Shown: positions 9,392 through 18,336 of the stretch, piece by piece
Layout: every line of letters begins with the position of its first letter
Position numbering within the stretch: position 1 is the first letter of the stretch
Source: an uncultured Ilumatobacter sp.
GTDB taxonomy: Bacteria; Actinomycetota; Acidimicrobiia; Acidimicrobiales; Ilumatobacteraceae
NCBI GenBank assembly: GCA_938091165.1
Contig: CALKNK010000016.1
Coordinates: 62,001 to 126,000 of the forward strand
Direction: 5' to 3'
Length of the DNA: 64,000 nucleotides
Position numbers and translations under genes: made by a program
Notes under the pieces: generated by a model
Told to the model about the DNA's origin: nothing
The model's input: only the letters and a program-made list of their open reading frames with translations
Database searches by the model: none

Positions 9392-10906
9392 GTGGCGTGT
9401 GCTGGCGGCTGCCACAATATGGAAATGTTGATCGGCATGGTGGCGTTGGGGTGGGACGCGGTTTCGGCTACGCCGTCCAGCGGCGGCCTCGTCGTCGGGA
9501 TTCTCGTGCTCACAATCGCAGCGATCGGGCTCTGGATTGCTGAACGTCACGTTGCGCCTACTCGCCCTTTGCCGGCTGATCGCCCCGGCACGCTACGAAG
9601 GGAGGCGCCCGCCGTCGTCAATATGCTGACCAATGATGCAACGTTGACGGCATCAGGCTTTCGGGCGACGGTCATAGACCTGGCTGCCCGCGGCTGGCTG
9701 CGCCTGCTGCCACCAGCGGACGACGATGATGATCTGGGTCGGGTACGACCCGCTGCCACGGCCTTTGAAGGAGATGCGCTCCTCCCCCATGAGCGTCTTG
9801 TACTTCAGCACGTGATGGCACGATTCACCACCGACCGAGCGATTCCCGTGCGATTCCTTGCAGTTGATATTCAAGGCTCATGGTGGCGACGATTCCGCTC
9901 GCTCGTCGTCGACAACGCACAGCAAGCCGGTCTTTTCCGTCGACGTTGGACCGCACAGCTGTTGGCGCCGCCTGCTGTGCTTGTCGTGCTCGCTGGGTTA
10001 ATCATCTGGGCGGCGCGTGATGGTGACGTCGACGTCGCTGTCGTCGACTCGATCGAACGTCGGGCATGGTTCTTCGCTGCACTTCTTGGCGCAGGGGCAC
10101 TCGGCTATCGGATCGTTCGTCACGCCGTCGACCATCCTTTAACCCATACCGAAGCCGGTATTATTGCGACACGAGAGTGGCTGGCGGTCCGTCAGCAGCT
10201 AGCCGAGGCAGACTATGGGCCGATGGCTCCAAGCGCTATTGAAGTCGGTGATCGCAGTCTCGGCTATGCCGCAGCAATGTGCCTTGCAGACGGCGCCGCG
10301 GCCGAGATGCCTTTGGCCCGCGAAGACCACTACCACGCATGGAGCAACGTTGGACAGCAAGCACGTTTGGTGCGAGTGAAGTATCCGACGCGGCTCGGCT
10401 ACGGCCTACACCCCATCGTTGCCATGGTCGCTGGACTCGTCTCTGCGTTCGTCGGATTGCGTCTTCGACGGTTCTTCAGCGATGTCGCCCGTGGTGAGGC
10501 TCTAGAATCAGTGTACGAGCGCTTCCCAGAGCAGGACTGGCTGATCGCAGACGTAGCCACTGGGCTCACTGTTCTTACGTTTCTCCCGATTCTCGCTGGT
10601 GTCTTCGTTGCCATAGCCGGAGCTGCCGACGTGTTCAGCACCGTTGAACGAACAGGCGTGGTGCTCCGGGCTCGACAGCCTGCCGAGGTAGCCCCCTTAC
10701 CCCGTTCCATCCGCAAGCTCATCGAACGCGATCGATACACGCTGTTCGTCGCAATCGACGATGGGACCTCAGACACAGTGGTGGCGTGGCGGGCGGGCGA
10801 ACGTAACGCGATTCCCCAGGGCGCAAATGCGACCGTGCGTGCGTCACCGGTACTTGGCTACGTCCGCCGCGCTGTTCCGGTCGGACACATTCTTATTGAC
10901 GACTAG
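9392..10906 (+). CDS. DUF2207-like predicted membrane protein
   Basis: A ~500-residue membrane protein. The N-terminal part has one helix (GILVLTIAAIGLWIAERH) followed by a soluble domain with the pattern EAPAVVNMLTND...VIDLAARGWL. That pattern matches the C-terminal part of DUF2207 (YciQ-like) proteins, which usually carry an extracellular domain first; here that domain is missing. Further helices occur around residues 195-245 and 335-400. The start is a GTG at 9392, with in-frame ATGs at 9419 and 9425 as alternatives. Function is unknown; the family match is moderate. Confidence 0.7.
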   Translation: MACAGGCHNMEMLIGMVALGWDAVSATPSSGGLVVGILVLTIAAIGLWIAERHVAPTRPLPADRPGTLRREAPAVVNMLTNDATLTASGFRATVIDLAARGWLRLLPPADDDDDLGRVRPAATAFEGDALLPHERLVLQHVMARFTTDRAIPVRFLAVDIQGSWWRRFRSLVVDNAQQAGLFRRRWTAQLLAPPAVLVVLAGLIIWAARDGDVDVAVVDSIERRAWFFAALLGAGALGYRIVRHAVDHPLTHTEAGIIATREWLAVRQQLAEADYGPMAPSAIEVGDRSLGYAAAMCLADGAAAEMPLAREDHYHAWSNVGQQARLVRVKYPTRLGYGLHPIVAMVAGLVSAFVGLRLRRFFSDVARGEALESVYERFPEQDWLIADVATGLTVLTFLPILAGVFVAIAGAADVFSTVERTGVVLRARQPAEVAPLPRSIRKLIERDRYTLFVAIDDGTSDTVVAWRAGERNAIPQGANATVRASPVLGYVRRAVPVGHILIDD

Positions 10907-11057
10907 CGAGCCGATGGACGGGAGGAATCATCGCCGCGTCTCCGACTGAGGACATCGGATTCAGAAAAACTTCTTACCCATATTTTAGATCGGTATCTCC
11001 GTTGCCTTGTCGCCCGCAGCGGTAGGCCCCAAGGCGACGGCGTTTGGAGTTTCTGCA
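10907..11057. other. Intergenic stretch without recognised gene
   Basis: Between the DUF2207-like gene and the RlmI-like gene there are about 430 bp. This first part shows no coding signal on either strand; the second part holds only the doubtful small ORF at 11058. Confidence 0.5.
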
Positions 11058-11246
11058 ATGGTCGTACGCCTAAAACAATCGCCTGTAAAACTCGGGCGGG
11101 CCTCAACAACCGGCGGCGCTTCGATGGGTACCATTTGCCTTTTGGGTACCGATACCAAGACCGGCGTCGGCGCAACTCTTCTCATCTTCGGTTGCGCAGT
11201 AGTGGCGGTCAGCCTCCACTTTTTGCTTACGACTGCTTTCGTGTGA
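11058..11246 (+). CDS. Possible small membrane protein, unrecognised
   Basis: A 62-residue open frame starting at ATG 11058. It ends in a strongly hydrophobic stretch (residues ~36-61, GVGATLLIFGCAVVAVSLHF) that could be a single C-terminal membrane helix. It has a longer version from TTG 11007. No SD-like sequence is evident and I recognise no family. It is the only plausible gene in this gap and may be spurious. Confidence 0.25.
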   Translation: MVVRLKQSPVKLGRASTTGGASMGTICLLGTDTKTGVGATLLIFGCAVVAVSLHFLLTTAFV

Positions 11247-11339
11247 GGAGGTGTCGTCGCTGATCACCGGAGTCAGTTGTCCTGGGCGTGGGTGCCGTCG
11301 ACTATCACAGCACTATGAGCAGCGAGCGCAGGCAGCAAA

Positions 11340-12575
11340 TCAGAGAGCGCGGAAAAATCCGGCCTTCAAATAACCGCCCTCAGGGAAAGTGACCGGGTGG
11401 TCGATGTCGTGGCCCGTCCGGACCATCTGACGAAGGTCGCGGCCCGCCGCATCGGCAGCATCAAGCACTGTCGCATAGAACAAATCAGCAGAGACCCGAC
11501 TCGAGCACGAGGCTTGAACAAAGATTCCACCGGGACGCACAAGGCGGAGCCCAATGTGAGTTAGCCGGGTGTAGGCCCGAACGGCAACGTCGATGCTCGA
11601 CTGTTTTTGCGCGAACGACGGGGGGTCCACAATCACAATGTCATAGGTCTTTCCAGCTCGCGCTAGGGCGATCATCACATCGAAAGCATCGCCCACTTCA
11701 GTGGTGTGTTTACACGCTGCCACCTCAGCTCGTGCTGTGTTGAGGACCATGTTGCGCTCGGCCACTGCAAGCGTCGGGGCGGAGATGTCAACGCTGTGAA
11801 CACTGCACGCTCCCCCTGCAGCCGCATGAACACTGAAGCCACCTGTAGAGGCGAACACGTCCAAGATGTCGCGATCACAAGAGAGCCGTCCGAGCCGGAG
11901 CCGATTGGCACGTTGATCGAGGAAATGGCCTGTCTTCTGGCCAGCACGAACGTCGGCTTCGAAAGCGAGCCCACCCTCCGTGAACAACACCGGACCGTCT
12001 GGAATCTCACCAGCAATCACGTCGCCGTCGTCAAGTCCATAAGTCTCACCGGCTGCGACATTGCGCCCAAGGCGAAGAACCACCGACGTCGCATCGCTAG
12101 TGGCCAGAAGCGCATCTGTCAATAGGGCTAGGTGCGCAAACCAAACTGACGAGTACAACTTCACGACGAGCGTGGTGTTGTACCGGTCGACCACGAAGCC
12201 GGGCAACCCATCGTTCTCACCGTTAATCAATCGGAAGGCCGGGCGCCCAGCCGACTCGGCGTCTACGAGTGGTTGGCGGATCTTCCGAGCCGCGACGATC
12301 GCCTGCGTCCAGAAGTCGACGTCGATGGTTGCGGGCTTGCCGACGTGCAGGATACGGATTGCGATTGGACCGTTCGGGTCATACAGCCCAATGGCAACAA
12401 AACGCCGGTCGTTATCGAAGATGACAGCGAGGTCGCCCTCGGCTCCTTCATGACTAACCGATATAACGGACTCATCAAACACCCACGGGTGGCCCGCCCG
12501 GACATGCCGGAGTGCGTCCGCGGTGATGCGAATACCTAGGCGGCGTTCAGAGACCTGCGGGAGCGTTTCGAACAC
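11340..12575 (-). CDS. Class I SAM-dependent rRNA (cytosine-C5) methyltransferase, RlmI-like
   Basis: A 411-residue protein with an N-terminal PUA-like RNA-binding domain (GHPWVFDESV), a middle domain, and a C-terminal Rossmann methyltransferase domain. The motifs ILDVFASTGGFS (SAM binding) and IVDPPSFAQ (catalytic DPP[SA]F motif) match RlmI-type 23S rRNA m5C1962 methyltransferases. A late cysteine in QASCSSRVS fits the m5C nucleophile region. It starts at GTG 12575. It stands alone on the minus strand. The modified base is inferred from the family only. Confidence 0.85.
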   Translation of the reverse strand: MFETLPQVSERRLGIRITADALRHVRAGHPWVFDESVISVSHEGAEGDLAVIFDNDRRFVAIGLYDPNGPIAIRILHVGKPATIDVDFWTQAIVAARKIRQPLVDAESAGRPAFRLINGENDGLPGFVVDRYNTTLVVKLYSSVWFAHLALLTDALLATSDATSVVLRLGRNVAAGETYGLDDGDVIAGEIPDGPVLFTEGGLAFEADVRAGQKTGHFLDQRANRLRLGRLSCDRDILDVFASTGGFSVHAAAGGACSVHSVDISAPTLAVAERNMVLNTARAEVAACKHTTEVGDAFDVMIALARAGKTYDIVIVDPPSFAQKQSSIDVAVRAYTRLTHIGLRLVRPGGIFVQASCSSRVSADLFYATVLDAADAAGRDLRQMVRTGHDIDHPVTFPEGGYLKAGFFRAL

Positions 12576-12875
12576 GTGGTGAGGTTACGGCCGTTGCGTC
12601 TGTTCTGCCATGGGACAAAATGAGCGGGTGGTCAGGCGTTTGGTAACACCATGACGCCGACACTCGGCGCCGCGCTGCTTTCGTACACATCGGCCCACGC
12701 GCAGCCGGACCTGATTCTCACGGAGCGGCTAACCGACCATCTCAACGGTCCTGGTGTTGCCAACGACCTTTCGTTCGACGTGAAGCGTGTCTTTCATCAT
12801 TCCAGCATGACAGCTTGTGGTTCGAAGGTGTGAGCCAGTTGGGGCTACCGGAAGCCGACCGGCTACAACCAGGGA
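12576..12875. other. Intergenic region, nothing convincing
   Basis: This 300-bp divergent region separates the methyltransferase and SDR genes. A 60-codon plus-strand frame at 12651-12833 has no family resemblance and no good SD. The SDR gene's SD (AGGG) is just before 12876. No operator or hairpin stood out. Confidence 0.4.
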
Positions 12876-13709
12876 ATGACTCAAGATGCCAACTATCGCA
12901 ATACCGACCGCCCTCCGCTTGATCTCAAGAGCCTGTTCGGTCTGTCCGGCAAGGTTGCCGTAGTCACCGGCGGCTCGCGCGGCATTGGGTACATGATCGC
13001 AGCTGGCCTGGTTGCCAACGGCGTGAAGGTCTACATCACCGCACGAAAAGCCGCTCAGTGTGATGCGGCGGCCACAGCGTTGTCGCAGGCTGAGCCTGGA
13101 CACGGCGAATGCATCTCGATTCCTGCTGACATGTCGACAGCCGAAGGTATTGCGTCGCTGATCAGCGCGTTCGCCAAGAACGAGAGCCAACTCGACATTT
13201 TGGTCAACAACGCCGGAGCTGCGTGGGGCGCCCCGCTCGGCGAATTCCCCGAGATGGGCTTCGACAAGGTGATGGACATCAACGTCAAAGCGCCGTTCAT
13301 GCTGACCCAGGCGTTCATTCCACACCTGAAAGCAGGCGCATCACACGAGGATCCGGCACGTGTCGTGATGATCGGATCGATTGACGGCATTCGAGTCCCG
13401 ATCGGCGACAACTACTCCTACTCAGCATCTAAGGCTGCCATCCACATGATGACGCGACACATGGCCTCTCACTTGGTTGGCGATCACATCCTGCTCAACT
13501 CAATCGCTCCCGGTCCGTTCCCTTCAAAGATGATGGCTTACATGCTCGACGATGAAGACAACCGCAACATGGTGGAGGGCACGAACCCGCGCAAGCGGGT
13601 CGGCACGCCGCAAGACATCGCCGGGGCCGTGATCTTCTTGTCCAGCCGAGCAAGCGCTTACACCTCCGGTACCGTCATTCCGGTCGATGGCGGCATCTCC
13701 ACGCTCTGA
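12876..13709 (+). CDS. SDR family oxidoreductase
   Basis: A 277-residue classical short-chain dehydrogenase. It shows the cofactor motif GGSRGIGYM (TGxxxGxG), the NNAGA structural motif, a Ser in the GSIDG region and the catalytic YSASK. The arrangement resembles RhlG/3-oxoacyl-reductase-like NADPH enzymes, but substrate cannot be assigned. An AGGG sits just upstream of the ATG. A 2OG-Fe(II) oxygenase gene follows 39 bp later on the same strand and is probably cotranscribed. Confidence 0.88.
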   Translation: MTQDANYRNTDRPPLDLKSLFGLSGKVAVVTGGSRGIGYMIAAGLVANGVKVYITARKAAQCDAAATALSQAEPGHGECISIPADMSTAEGIASLISAFAKNESQLDILVNNAGAAWGAPLGEFPEMGFDKVMDINVKAPFMLTQAFIPHLKAGASHEDPARVVMIGSIDGIRVPIGDNYSYSASKAAIHMMTRHMASHLVGDHILLNSIAPGPFPSKMMAYMLDDEDNRNMVEGTNPRKRVGTPQDIAGAVIFLSSRASAYTSGTVIPVDGGISTL

Positions 13710-13748
13710 GCCCGAGCAGCGTACCGATCGGAATGAAATGACGTCACC

Positions 13749-14441
13749 ATGGCAATGCGGTTAAAAGACTCCTATCACTTGGGCCAGCAAATTGCTGACG
13801 ACCCGCTCGTGCAGGTGATCGACGACTTCGTCACCGAGATCGAACGAAACCACATCATTCGGCTAACTAGGGACAAACTCGACACTGCTCTGGTGAGCGC
13901 CGTCGGTGCAGCGCAGACCAGTGACGGGAGAACCGGCTCGGTGGCATGGGTCAAACACGATCACACACCAATCGTGCGAGGCTTGGTCAAGCGAGTGAGC
14001 AACCTCGTCGGCATTCCAGTGCGGCACGCCGAATCGCTGCAGGTCGTGCACTACGGGGAGACCCAAGAGTACAAGCCACATTTCGATGCGTACGACATGA
14101 CGACAGAGAAAGGGCAGCAACGGACCGCCAAGGGCGGCCAGCGGCTGGTAACCGCTCTGATGTACCTCAACGAGGTCGAAGACGGCGGCGGCACTATTTT
14201 TCCGAAGCTCGAACTCGAAGTCGAGGCCCGACCCGGCCGTATGGTGATCTTCCACAACGTAAGCGACCACGAGCTAGAAGATTTGACGCGCCACCGCAGC
14301 TCTCTGCACGGTGGGTCACCGGTGTGGGGCGGCCAAAAATGGGCATGCAACCTTTGGTTCCGGCGGCTGCCATACCAGCAGCCGAAACCTCAAGGCCAGG
14401 CCAGAGGCCGGAGCGGCCGGGTCACGCCCAAGAGGTGCTGA
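13749..14441 (+). CDS. Prolyl 4-hydroxylase-like 2OG-Fe(II) oxygenase
   Basis: A 230-residue protein of the P4H alpha-subunit type. The iron ligands are visible: HFD (His111, Asp113) and the distal His187 in SSLHGGSPV. Lys197 (GGQKWACNLW), ten residues after it, is the expected 2-oxoglutarate-binding lysine. The stretch YLNEVEDGGGTIFP is a family hallmark. It likely hydroxylates a peptide or small molecule using O2 and 2-oxoglutarate. It follows an SDR gene and converges on another SDR gene with a 4-bp gap. Confidence 0.88.
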   Translation: MAMRLKDSYHLGQQIADDPLVQVIDDFVTEIERNHIIRLTRDKLDTALVSAVGAAQTSDGRTGSVAWVKHDHTPIVRGLVKRVSNLVGIPVRHAESLQVVHYGETQEYKPHFDAYDMTTEKGQQRTAKGGQRLVTALMYLNEVEDGGGTIFPKLELEVEARPGRMVIFHNVSDHELEDLTRHRSSLHGGSPVWGGQKWACNLWFRRLPYQQPKPQGQARGRSGRVTPKRC

Positions 14442-14445
14442 CCAC

Positions 14446-15435
14446 TCAAGCAAACGCGTTAACGCCGGTGGCGGCGGCAGACACATCCCAAAGCTTGGCG
14501 GCATTGGCGGCGTCAACGGCATACGGCTTCACGCCAAGGAACCTACCCATTGCGCTATCAGAGTTTTCAAGATTGGCGATGTCGGCATCTTCGCAATACA
14601 CGCCTCCCTTTTCGTCTAGCTGCGGGGAGGCGGCAGCAAAAATCGATGTCGATGCCCCCTGTTCTGGTGTCTTGAAAAGTTCGTTAATGTTGCCCGCCTC
14701 ATCTATCCAGCCCATCGCAATCATCTCCTCCCTTGGAAGGTGGCGTTGCAACTCGGTCATGATGCCCCCCGGGTGCACGGCAAATACGCGAACACCATGC
14801 TCAACGCCGAGTGCGTCGAGGTGAACGGCGAACAAGGAGTTGGCGGTCTTCGCTTGGCCGTATGCAATCCACTTGTCATAGTCGGATGTGAAGTGCATGT
14901 CGTCGTAACGAATATCGGAGAGCTTGTGGCCGGTCGACGACAGCGCTACCACTCGAGCACCACCGTCGGCAGCCAAGGCAGGCCACATCGTGTTGGTCAT
15001 CACATAGTGCCCGAGATGATTCGTTGCGAACTGGGCTTCCCACCCGTCGCCGACTCGCATCTCGGGGCATGCCATGATCGCGGCGTTGTTGATCAAGATG
15101 TCGACGGACCGATTGCCGTCGGCGATGCGCTGGCCAAACCTGCTGGCACTTGAAAGATCACTGAGGTCCATCTCGTCAATGGTGACGGTGCCTGCGGTCT
15201 CACCTAACCGAGCAAGCACCAGTCGCGCATGATCGGGACGACGGGCAGGCACGATGACATCAGCACCCGCTTCAGCGAGGCCTTTCGTCGTTTCGAGACC
15301 GAGACCAGAATAGCCGCCGGTGACAACAGCAAGCTTGCCAGAAAGGTCCAAGCCTGCAGTGATCTCCGATGGCGTGGAGCGCATCCCGAATCCTGAGCCG
15401 AGTGCTTGCTGTGGAGTGCGTTGTTGAGCGGTCAC
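14446..15435 (-). CDS. SDR family oxidoreductase (retinol-dehydrogenase-like)
   Basis: A 329-residue SDR with cofactor motif GGYSGLGLE, NNAAIM, a catalytic Ser in LSSTGH and the YGQAK active-site motif. The long insert after the active site (HPGGIMTELQ region) is usual for the retinol/protochlorophyllide-reductase-like group. It starts at GTG 15435, 43 bp from the divergent MBL-fold gene. Substrate unknown. Confidence 0.88.
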   Translation of the reverse strand: MTAQQRTPQQALGSGFGMRSTPSEITAGLDLSGKLAVVTGGYSGLGLETTKGLAEAGADVIVPARRPDHARLVLARLGETAGTVTIDEMDLSDLSSASRFGQRIADGNRSVDILINNAAIMACPEMRVGDGWEAQFATNHLGHYVMTNTMWPALAADGGARVVALSSTGHKLSDIRYDDMHFTSDYDKWIAYGQAKTANSLFAVHLDALGVEHGVRVFAVHPGGIMTELQRHLPREEMIAMGWIDEAGNINELFKTPEQGASTSIFAAASPQLDEKGGVYCEDADIANLENSDSAMGRFLGVKPYAVDAANAAKLWDVSAAATGVNAFA

Positions 15436-15478
15436 CTCGGGAACGTAGCGCGAATCGCCGGCATGCGATGATGTCGTA

Positions 15479-17182
15479 ATGTCTTCGACGCTGCCTGCCA
15501 GCTTTCATCCCGATGATAGCTTTACCGTCGAAGCCGCTAACGGTGGCCTTGTCCACAGTGCCAGCGCCGAGCATGGCGAACGTTTCGAACGCAAGTTGTG
15601 GAAAGTTCGCGATGGCGTCTGGTGCATGGTCGGCAACGGACTGTCTAACCAGACCTTTGTCGAGGGACCGGGCGGGCTGATCGCGATCGATACGGGCGAG
15701 TGCAACGAGGAGATGCGTTTCGCTCTCACTGCCGTCGCGGCAGAGACAGACTCACCAGTTGTCGCCGTGATTTACACCCACTTTCATTATGTCGGCGGCA
15801 CACAGGCTGTCACCGACATGGTTGGCGACGTTCCCATCTGGAGCCACAGCGGGGTGGTGGGCAACCGCCAACGCAACAGCTCTGAAGTTGGGCCGGTGGC
15901 GCGATCTGGTCTTGTTCACCAGTTCGGTATCACGTTGCCGGCCGAAGGGCCTGACGCTCTCGTCAACGTCGGTCTCGGATTGAGTTTCCGCAACGCCGAG
16001 CATGCCCCGTTTACTGAAGGCTTTCTCTATCCGACCGACACCTTTGACACGCCAACCACGGCCTCGATCGCAGGGCTCATCGTCGAAATGACGCCTGCGC
16101 CATCGGACGCTGACGATTCGATCACGATCTGGTTTCCCGAGCTGTCGGTCTGCATCAACAACATCGTGTGGCCGGTCCTGTTTAACGTTTTCCCGATTCG
16201 TGGTGAGGAGTACCGCGATCCAGGTGGTCTGCTGGTCGGACTCGACCACATCGCCACGCTCGGTGCGGAGCATCTAGTCGGCGCACACGGCCCGCCGATC
16301 AGTGGCACCAACACGGTACTCAACGAGGTGCTCCGCAGTAGGGACGCCATCCAGTTCATGTGGGATCAAACGGTCCGTGGCATCAACAAGGGCCTTACCC
16401 TCGGCGAACTGACCGAGGCCGTGCAATTGCCGGATCTTTACGCCGATTCGTACCTCCAAACCCAATTTTATGGTGTTGTCGAGCACCATGTCCGTCAGAT
16501 CCACGCCGGATTGCGTGGCTGGTTCGACGGTGACGAAGCCACGTTATTCCCCGTCCCACCGGTTGAGCGAGCAACCAAGCTCGTCGACGGGTTTGGCGGC
16601 GCCCAGGCGGTCCGGAACAAGATTGCCGAGGCCACCGAATCGAACGACATCCGCTGGGCGATCGAGATGGCAACTTGGCTTATCCGCCTTGAGTCGGCTG
16701 GCGATGATGATCGAGCCCAGCTCGCTGACCTCTTGCGCGTGGTTGCCCGCCGGACGACGGCAGCGAACATTCGCAACTGGTGCCTCGTCCGAGCTCGCCA
16801 TCTCGATGGCACTGCAGACACCGACCGCTTTCATGCTCACCGGTTCTCTCTCGCTCAGGTGGAACAGGCCCCGCTCTCCGACGTGTTGGCAACGGTTCGC
16901 GTGATGCTCAACCCGATGATGTGCGGTGACGTTGACCAGCAACTGACGATTGAGGTCGGCGACGACCGCGCAGGGCTACATGTCCGCCGCGGCGTAGCCG
17001 TCCCGACCGCCGGTTCCCACGACGGCCTGGAGCTCTCGACGTCGACAGCTCTGTGGGCTGCGCTGATGGCAAACAAGACAGGTCTCACGGCGATACTTGC
17101 TGCGCCGGAGACCGAAGTAAGCAACCGTGATTCCGTTTCAGAGTTTCTGTCGTGGTTCGAGCACCGCTCGTTCCATCAGTGA
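15479..17182 (+). CDS. Alkylsulfatase-like metallo-beta-lactamase-fold protein with incomplete metal site
   Basis: A 567-residue protein laid out like SdsA1-type alkyl sulfatases: an MBL-fold domain (~40-290), an alkylsulfatase dimerisation domain (~300-440), and an SCP2-like C-terminal domain (~450-560). The usual THxHxDH metal motif reads THFHYVGG here (His101, His103), so the Asp and third His of the motif are missing. The next expected acidic ligand region reads CINNIVWP with no Glu, while the late His in GAHGPPISG is kept. Either the metal site is unusual or the protein is not a classical sulfatase. It converges with the 17183-17353 small gene with no gap. Confidence 0.8.
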   Translation: MSSTLPASFHPDDSFTVEAANGGLVHSASAEHGERFERKLWKVRDGVWCMVGNGLSNQTFVEGPGGLIAIDTGECNEEMRFALTAVAAETDSPVVAVIYTHFHYVGGTQAVTDMVGDVPIWSHSGVVGNRQRNSSEVGPVARSGLVHQFGITLPAEGPDALVNVGLGLSFRNAEHAPFTEGFLYPTDTFDTPTTASIAGLIVEMTPAPSDADDSITIWFPELSVCINNIVWPVLFNVFPIRGEEYRDPGGLLVGLDHIATLGAEHLVGAHGPPISGTNTVLNEVLRSRDAIQFMWDQTVRGINKGLTLGELTEAVQLPDLYADSYLQTQFYGVVEHHVRQIHAGLRGWFDGDEATLFPVPPVERATKLVDGFGGAQAVRNKIAEATESNDIRWAIEMATWLIRLESAGDDDRAQLADLLRVVARRTTAANIRNWCLVRARHLDGTADTDRFHAHRFSLAQVEQAPLSDVLATVRVMLNPMMCGDVDQQLTIEVGDDRAGLHVRRGVAVPTAGSHDGLELSTSTALWAALMANKTGLTAILAAPETEVSNRDSVSEFLSWFEHRSFHQ

Positions 17183-17353
17183 TCACGCCGTCGATTTGAA
17201 CGCTGCATCTAACAAATCTTGACAACGGCGATGATCCATCCGGATGTCTGGATCACCGCCGGCCGAAACGTCGGCGGCGACCTTTGTTCCGACACCCCGG
17301 ACGGAGGCCTCGGTCCCGATGAGCAGTCCGGCTGCCAGCCGGCTGGGCTTCAT
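17183..17353 (-). CDS. Small 56-aa protein, last gene of the oxygenase operon
   Basis: A 57-codon frame (ATG at 17353, TGA at 17183-17185) encodes a 56-residue protein beginning MKPSRLAAGLLIGT and ending LLDAAFKSTA. Its ATG overlaps the TGA of the beta-hydroxyacid dehydrogenase gene by 4 bp (ATGA), the same coupling seen between the two genes before it. Codon third positions are GC-rich like its neighbours, and it fills the gap to the convergent MBL gene exactly. No family recognised, no membrane helix, one cysteine. The coupling and codon use make it likely real. Confidence 0.55.
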   Translation of the reverse strand: MKPSRLAAGLLIGTEASVRGVGTKVAADVSAGGDPDIRMDHRRCQDLLDAAFKSTA

Positions 17354-18336
17354 CGCCTCACTATGATTTCGGCTCCTGCTTCCTCTGGCTCGTCATCAAA
17401 CAGTTCAGCGGGAAACCCCGGCGCCGTTACCGAGACGCCGGTGGCATCTTCGAGTCGCCGAATAACATTTGGCGACCATTCACGATCGCCATACCGGGCG
17501 GCTGCGTCGTTGAAAATGTTGATCATCATCGGGTTCATCTCCAGCGGCACGCCAGCTGCATCAGCGATGTCCTGGAAGAGTCCGATGTCCTTCAACACCA
17601 GATCCATCGTGAAGCTGATGTCCCGGCCACCGTTCAAGATCACCTGCCCTTCGGTCTCGTGCACGAACGAGTTACCGCTTGAGATGCGGAACGCCTCGTA
17701 GGTGGTGGCAAGGTCGACGCCAGCTGCGGTCATCGTGGTAAGGGCTTCGGTCACGGCGATCAGGTTTGCCGTTGCGAGATAATTCGTCGCCACTTTCAGT
17801 ACCGACGCCGAGCCAAGATCGCCGGTATGCAGGACCCGACGGCCCAGGATGGTGAGCAGTGGTAGCACTCGCTCGAACGTCGGTCGGTCGGTTCCTGCGA
17901 AAATCGAGATATTGCCGGTTGCTGCACGGTGACAGCCCCCCGAGACGGGGCAGTCGACAGCCGCACCCCCCGCACCAGCCACCAGTGCGCCCAGCCGCGC
18001 AATCTCAGCCGAGTCGGTCGTGGACATCTCCATCCACACCGTTCCCGGTCGCAGACCGGCAATGACGCCGTCGTCGGCTTCCATCACCGCAGCGGACGCC
18101 ATGGGCGAAGGCAGACAGGTGATGACCACATCGCACTGCTCTGTCACCGCTATCGGACTTTCAGCTGCGACAGCTCCAAGGGCGACGAAATGGTCAACGC
18201 GGGCTGCGTCGAGGTCAAGCGCGACGACGCTGACGCCGTTGCGGAGAAGAGACCCAGCAAGCTTTCCGCCGACGTTGCCCAACCCGATGAATCCGACTCG
18301 GACGATTGCGGGGTCAACTGGACCAACGCCAGTCAC
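17350..18336 (-). CDS. Beta-hydroxyacid dehydrogenase (3-hydroxyisobutyrate dehydrogenase family)
   Basis: A 328-residue NAD(P)-dependent dehydrogenase. The N-terminal Rossmann motif GFIGLGNVGG, the substrate-binding CPVSGGCHRAATG, and the catalytic lysine in SVLKVATNYL (GxxxKxxxN) are all present. The family oxidises 3-hydroxy acids or reduces semialdehydes. Its start overlaps the stop of the HD-oxygenase gene by 4 bp and its stop overlaps the start of a 56-aa gene by 4 bp, so it is translationally coupled on both sides. It probably acts on a product of the upstream oxygenases. Confidence 0.88.
   Translation of the reverse strand: MTGVGPVDPAIVRVGFIGLGNVGGKLAGSLLRNGVSVVALDLDAARVDHFVALGAVAAESPIAVTEQCDVVITCLPSPMASAAVMEADDGVIAGLRPGTVWMEMSTTDSAEIARLGALVAGAGGAAVDCPVSGGCHRAATGNISIFAGTDRPTFERVLPLLTILGRRVLHTGDLGSASVLKVATNYLATANLIAVTEALTTMTAAGVDLATTYEAFRISSGNSFVHETEGQVILNGGRDISFTMDLVLKDIGLFQDIADAAGVPLEMNPMMINIFNDAAARYGDREWSPNVIRRLEDATGVSVTAPGFPAELFDDEPEEAGAEIIVRR

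Noticed and set aside
12651..12833. 60-codon ORF between methyltransferase and SDR genes
   Set aside because: No SD, no family, and a shadow frame on the other strand has similar composition.
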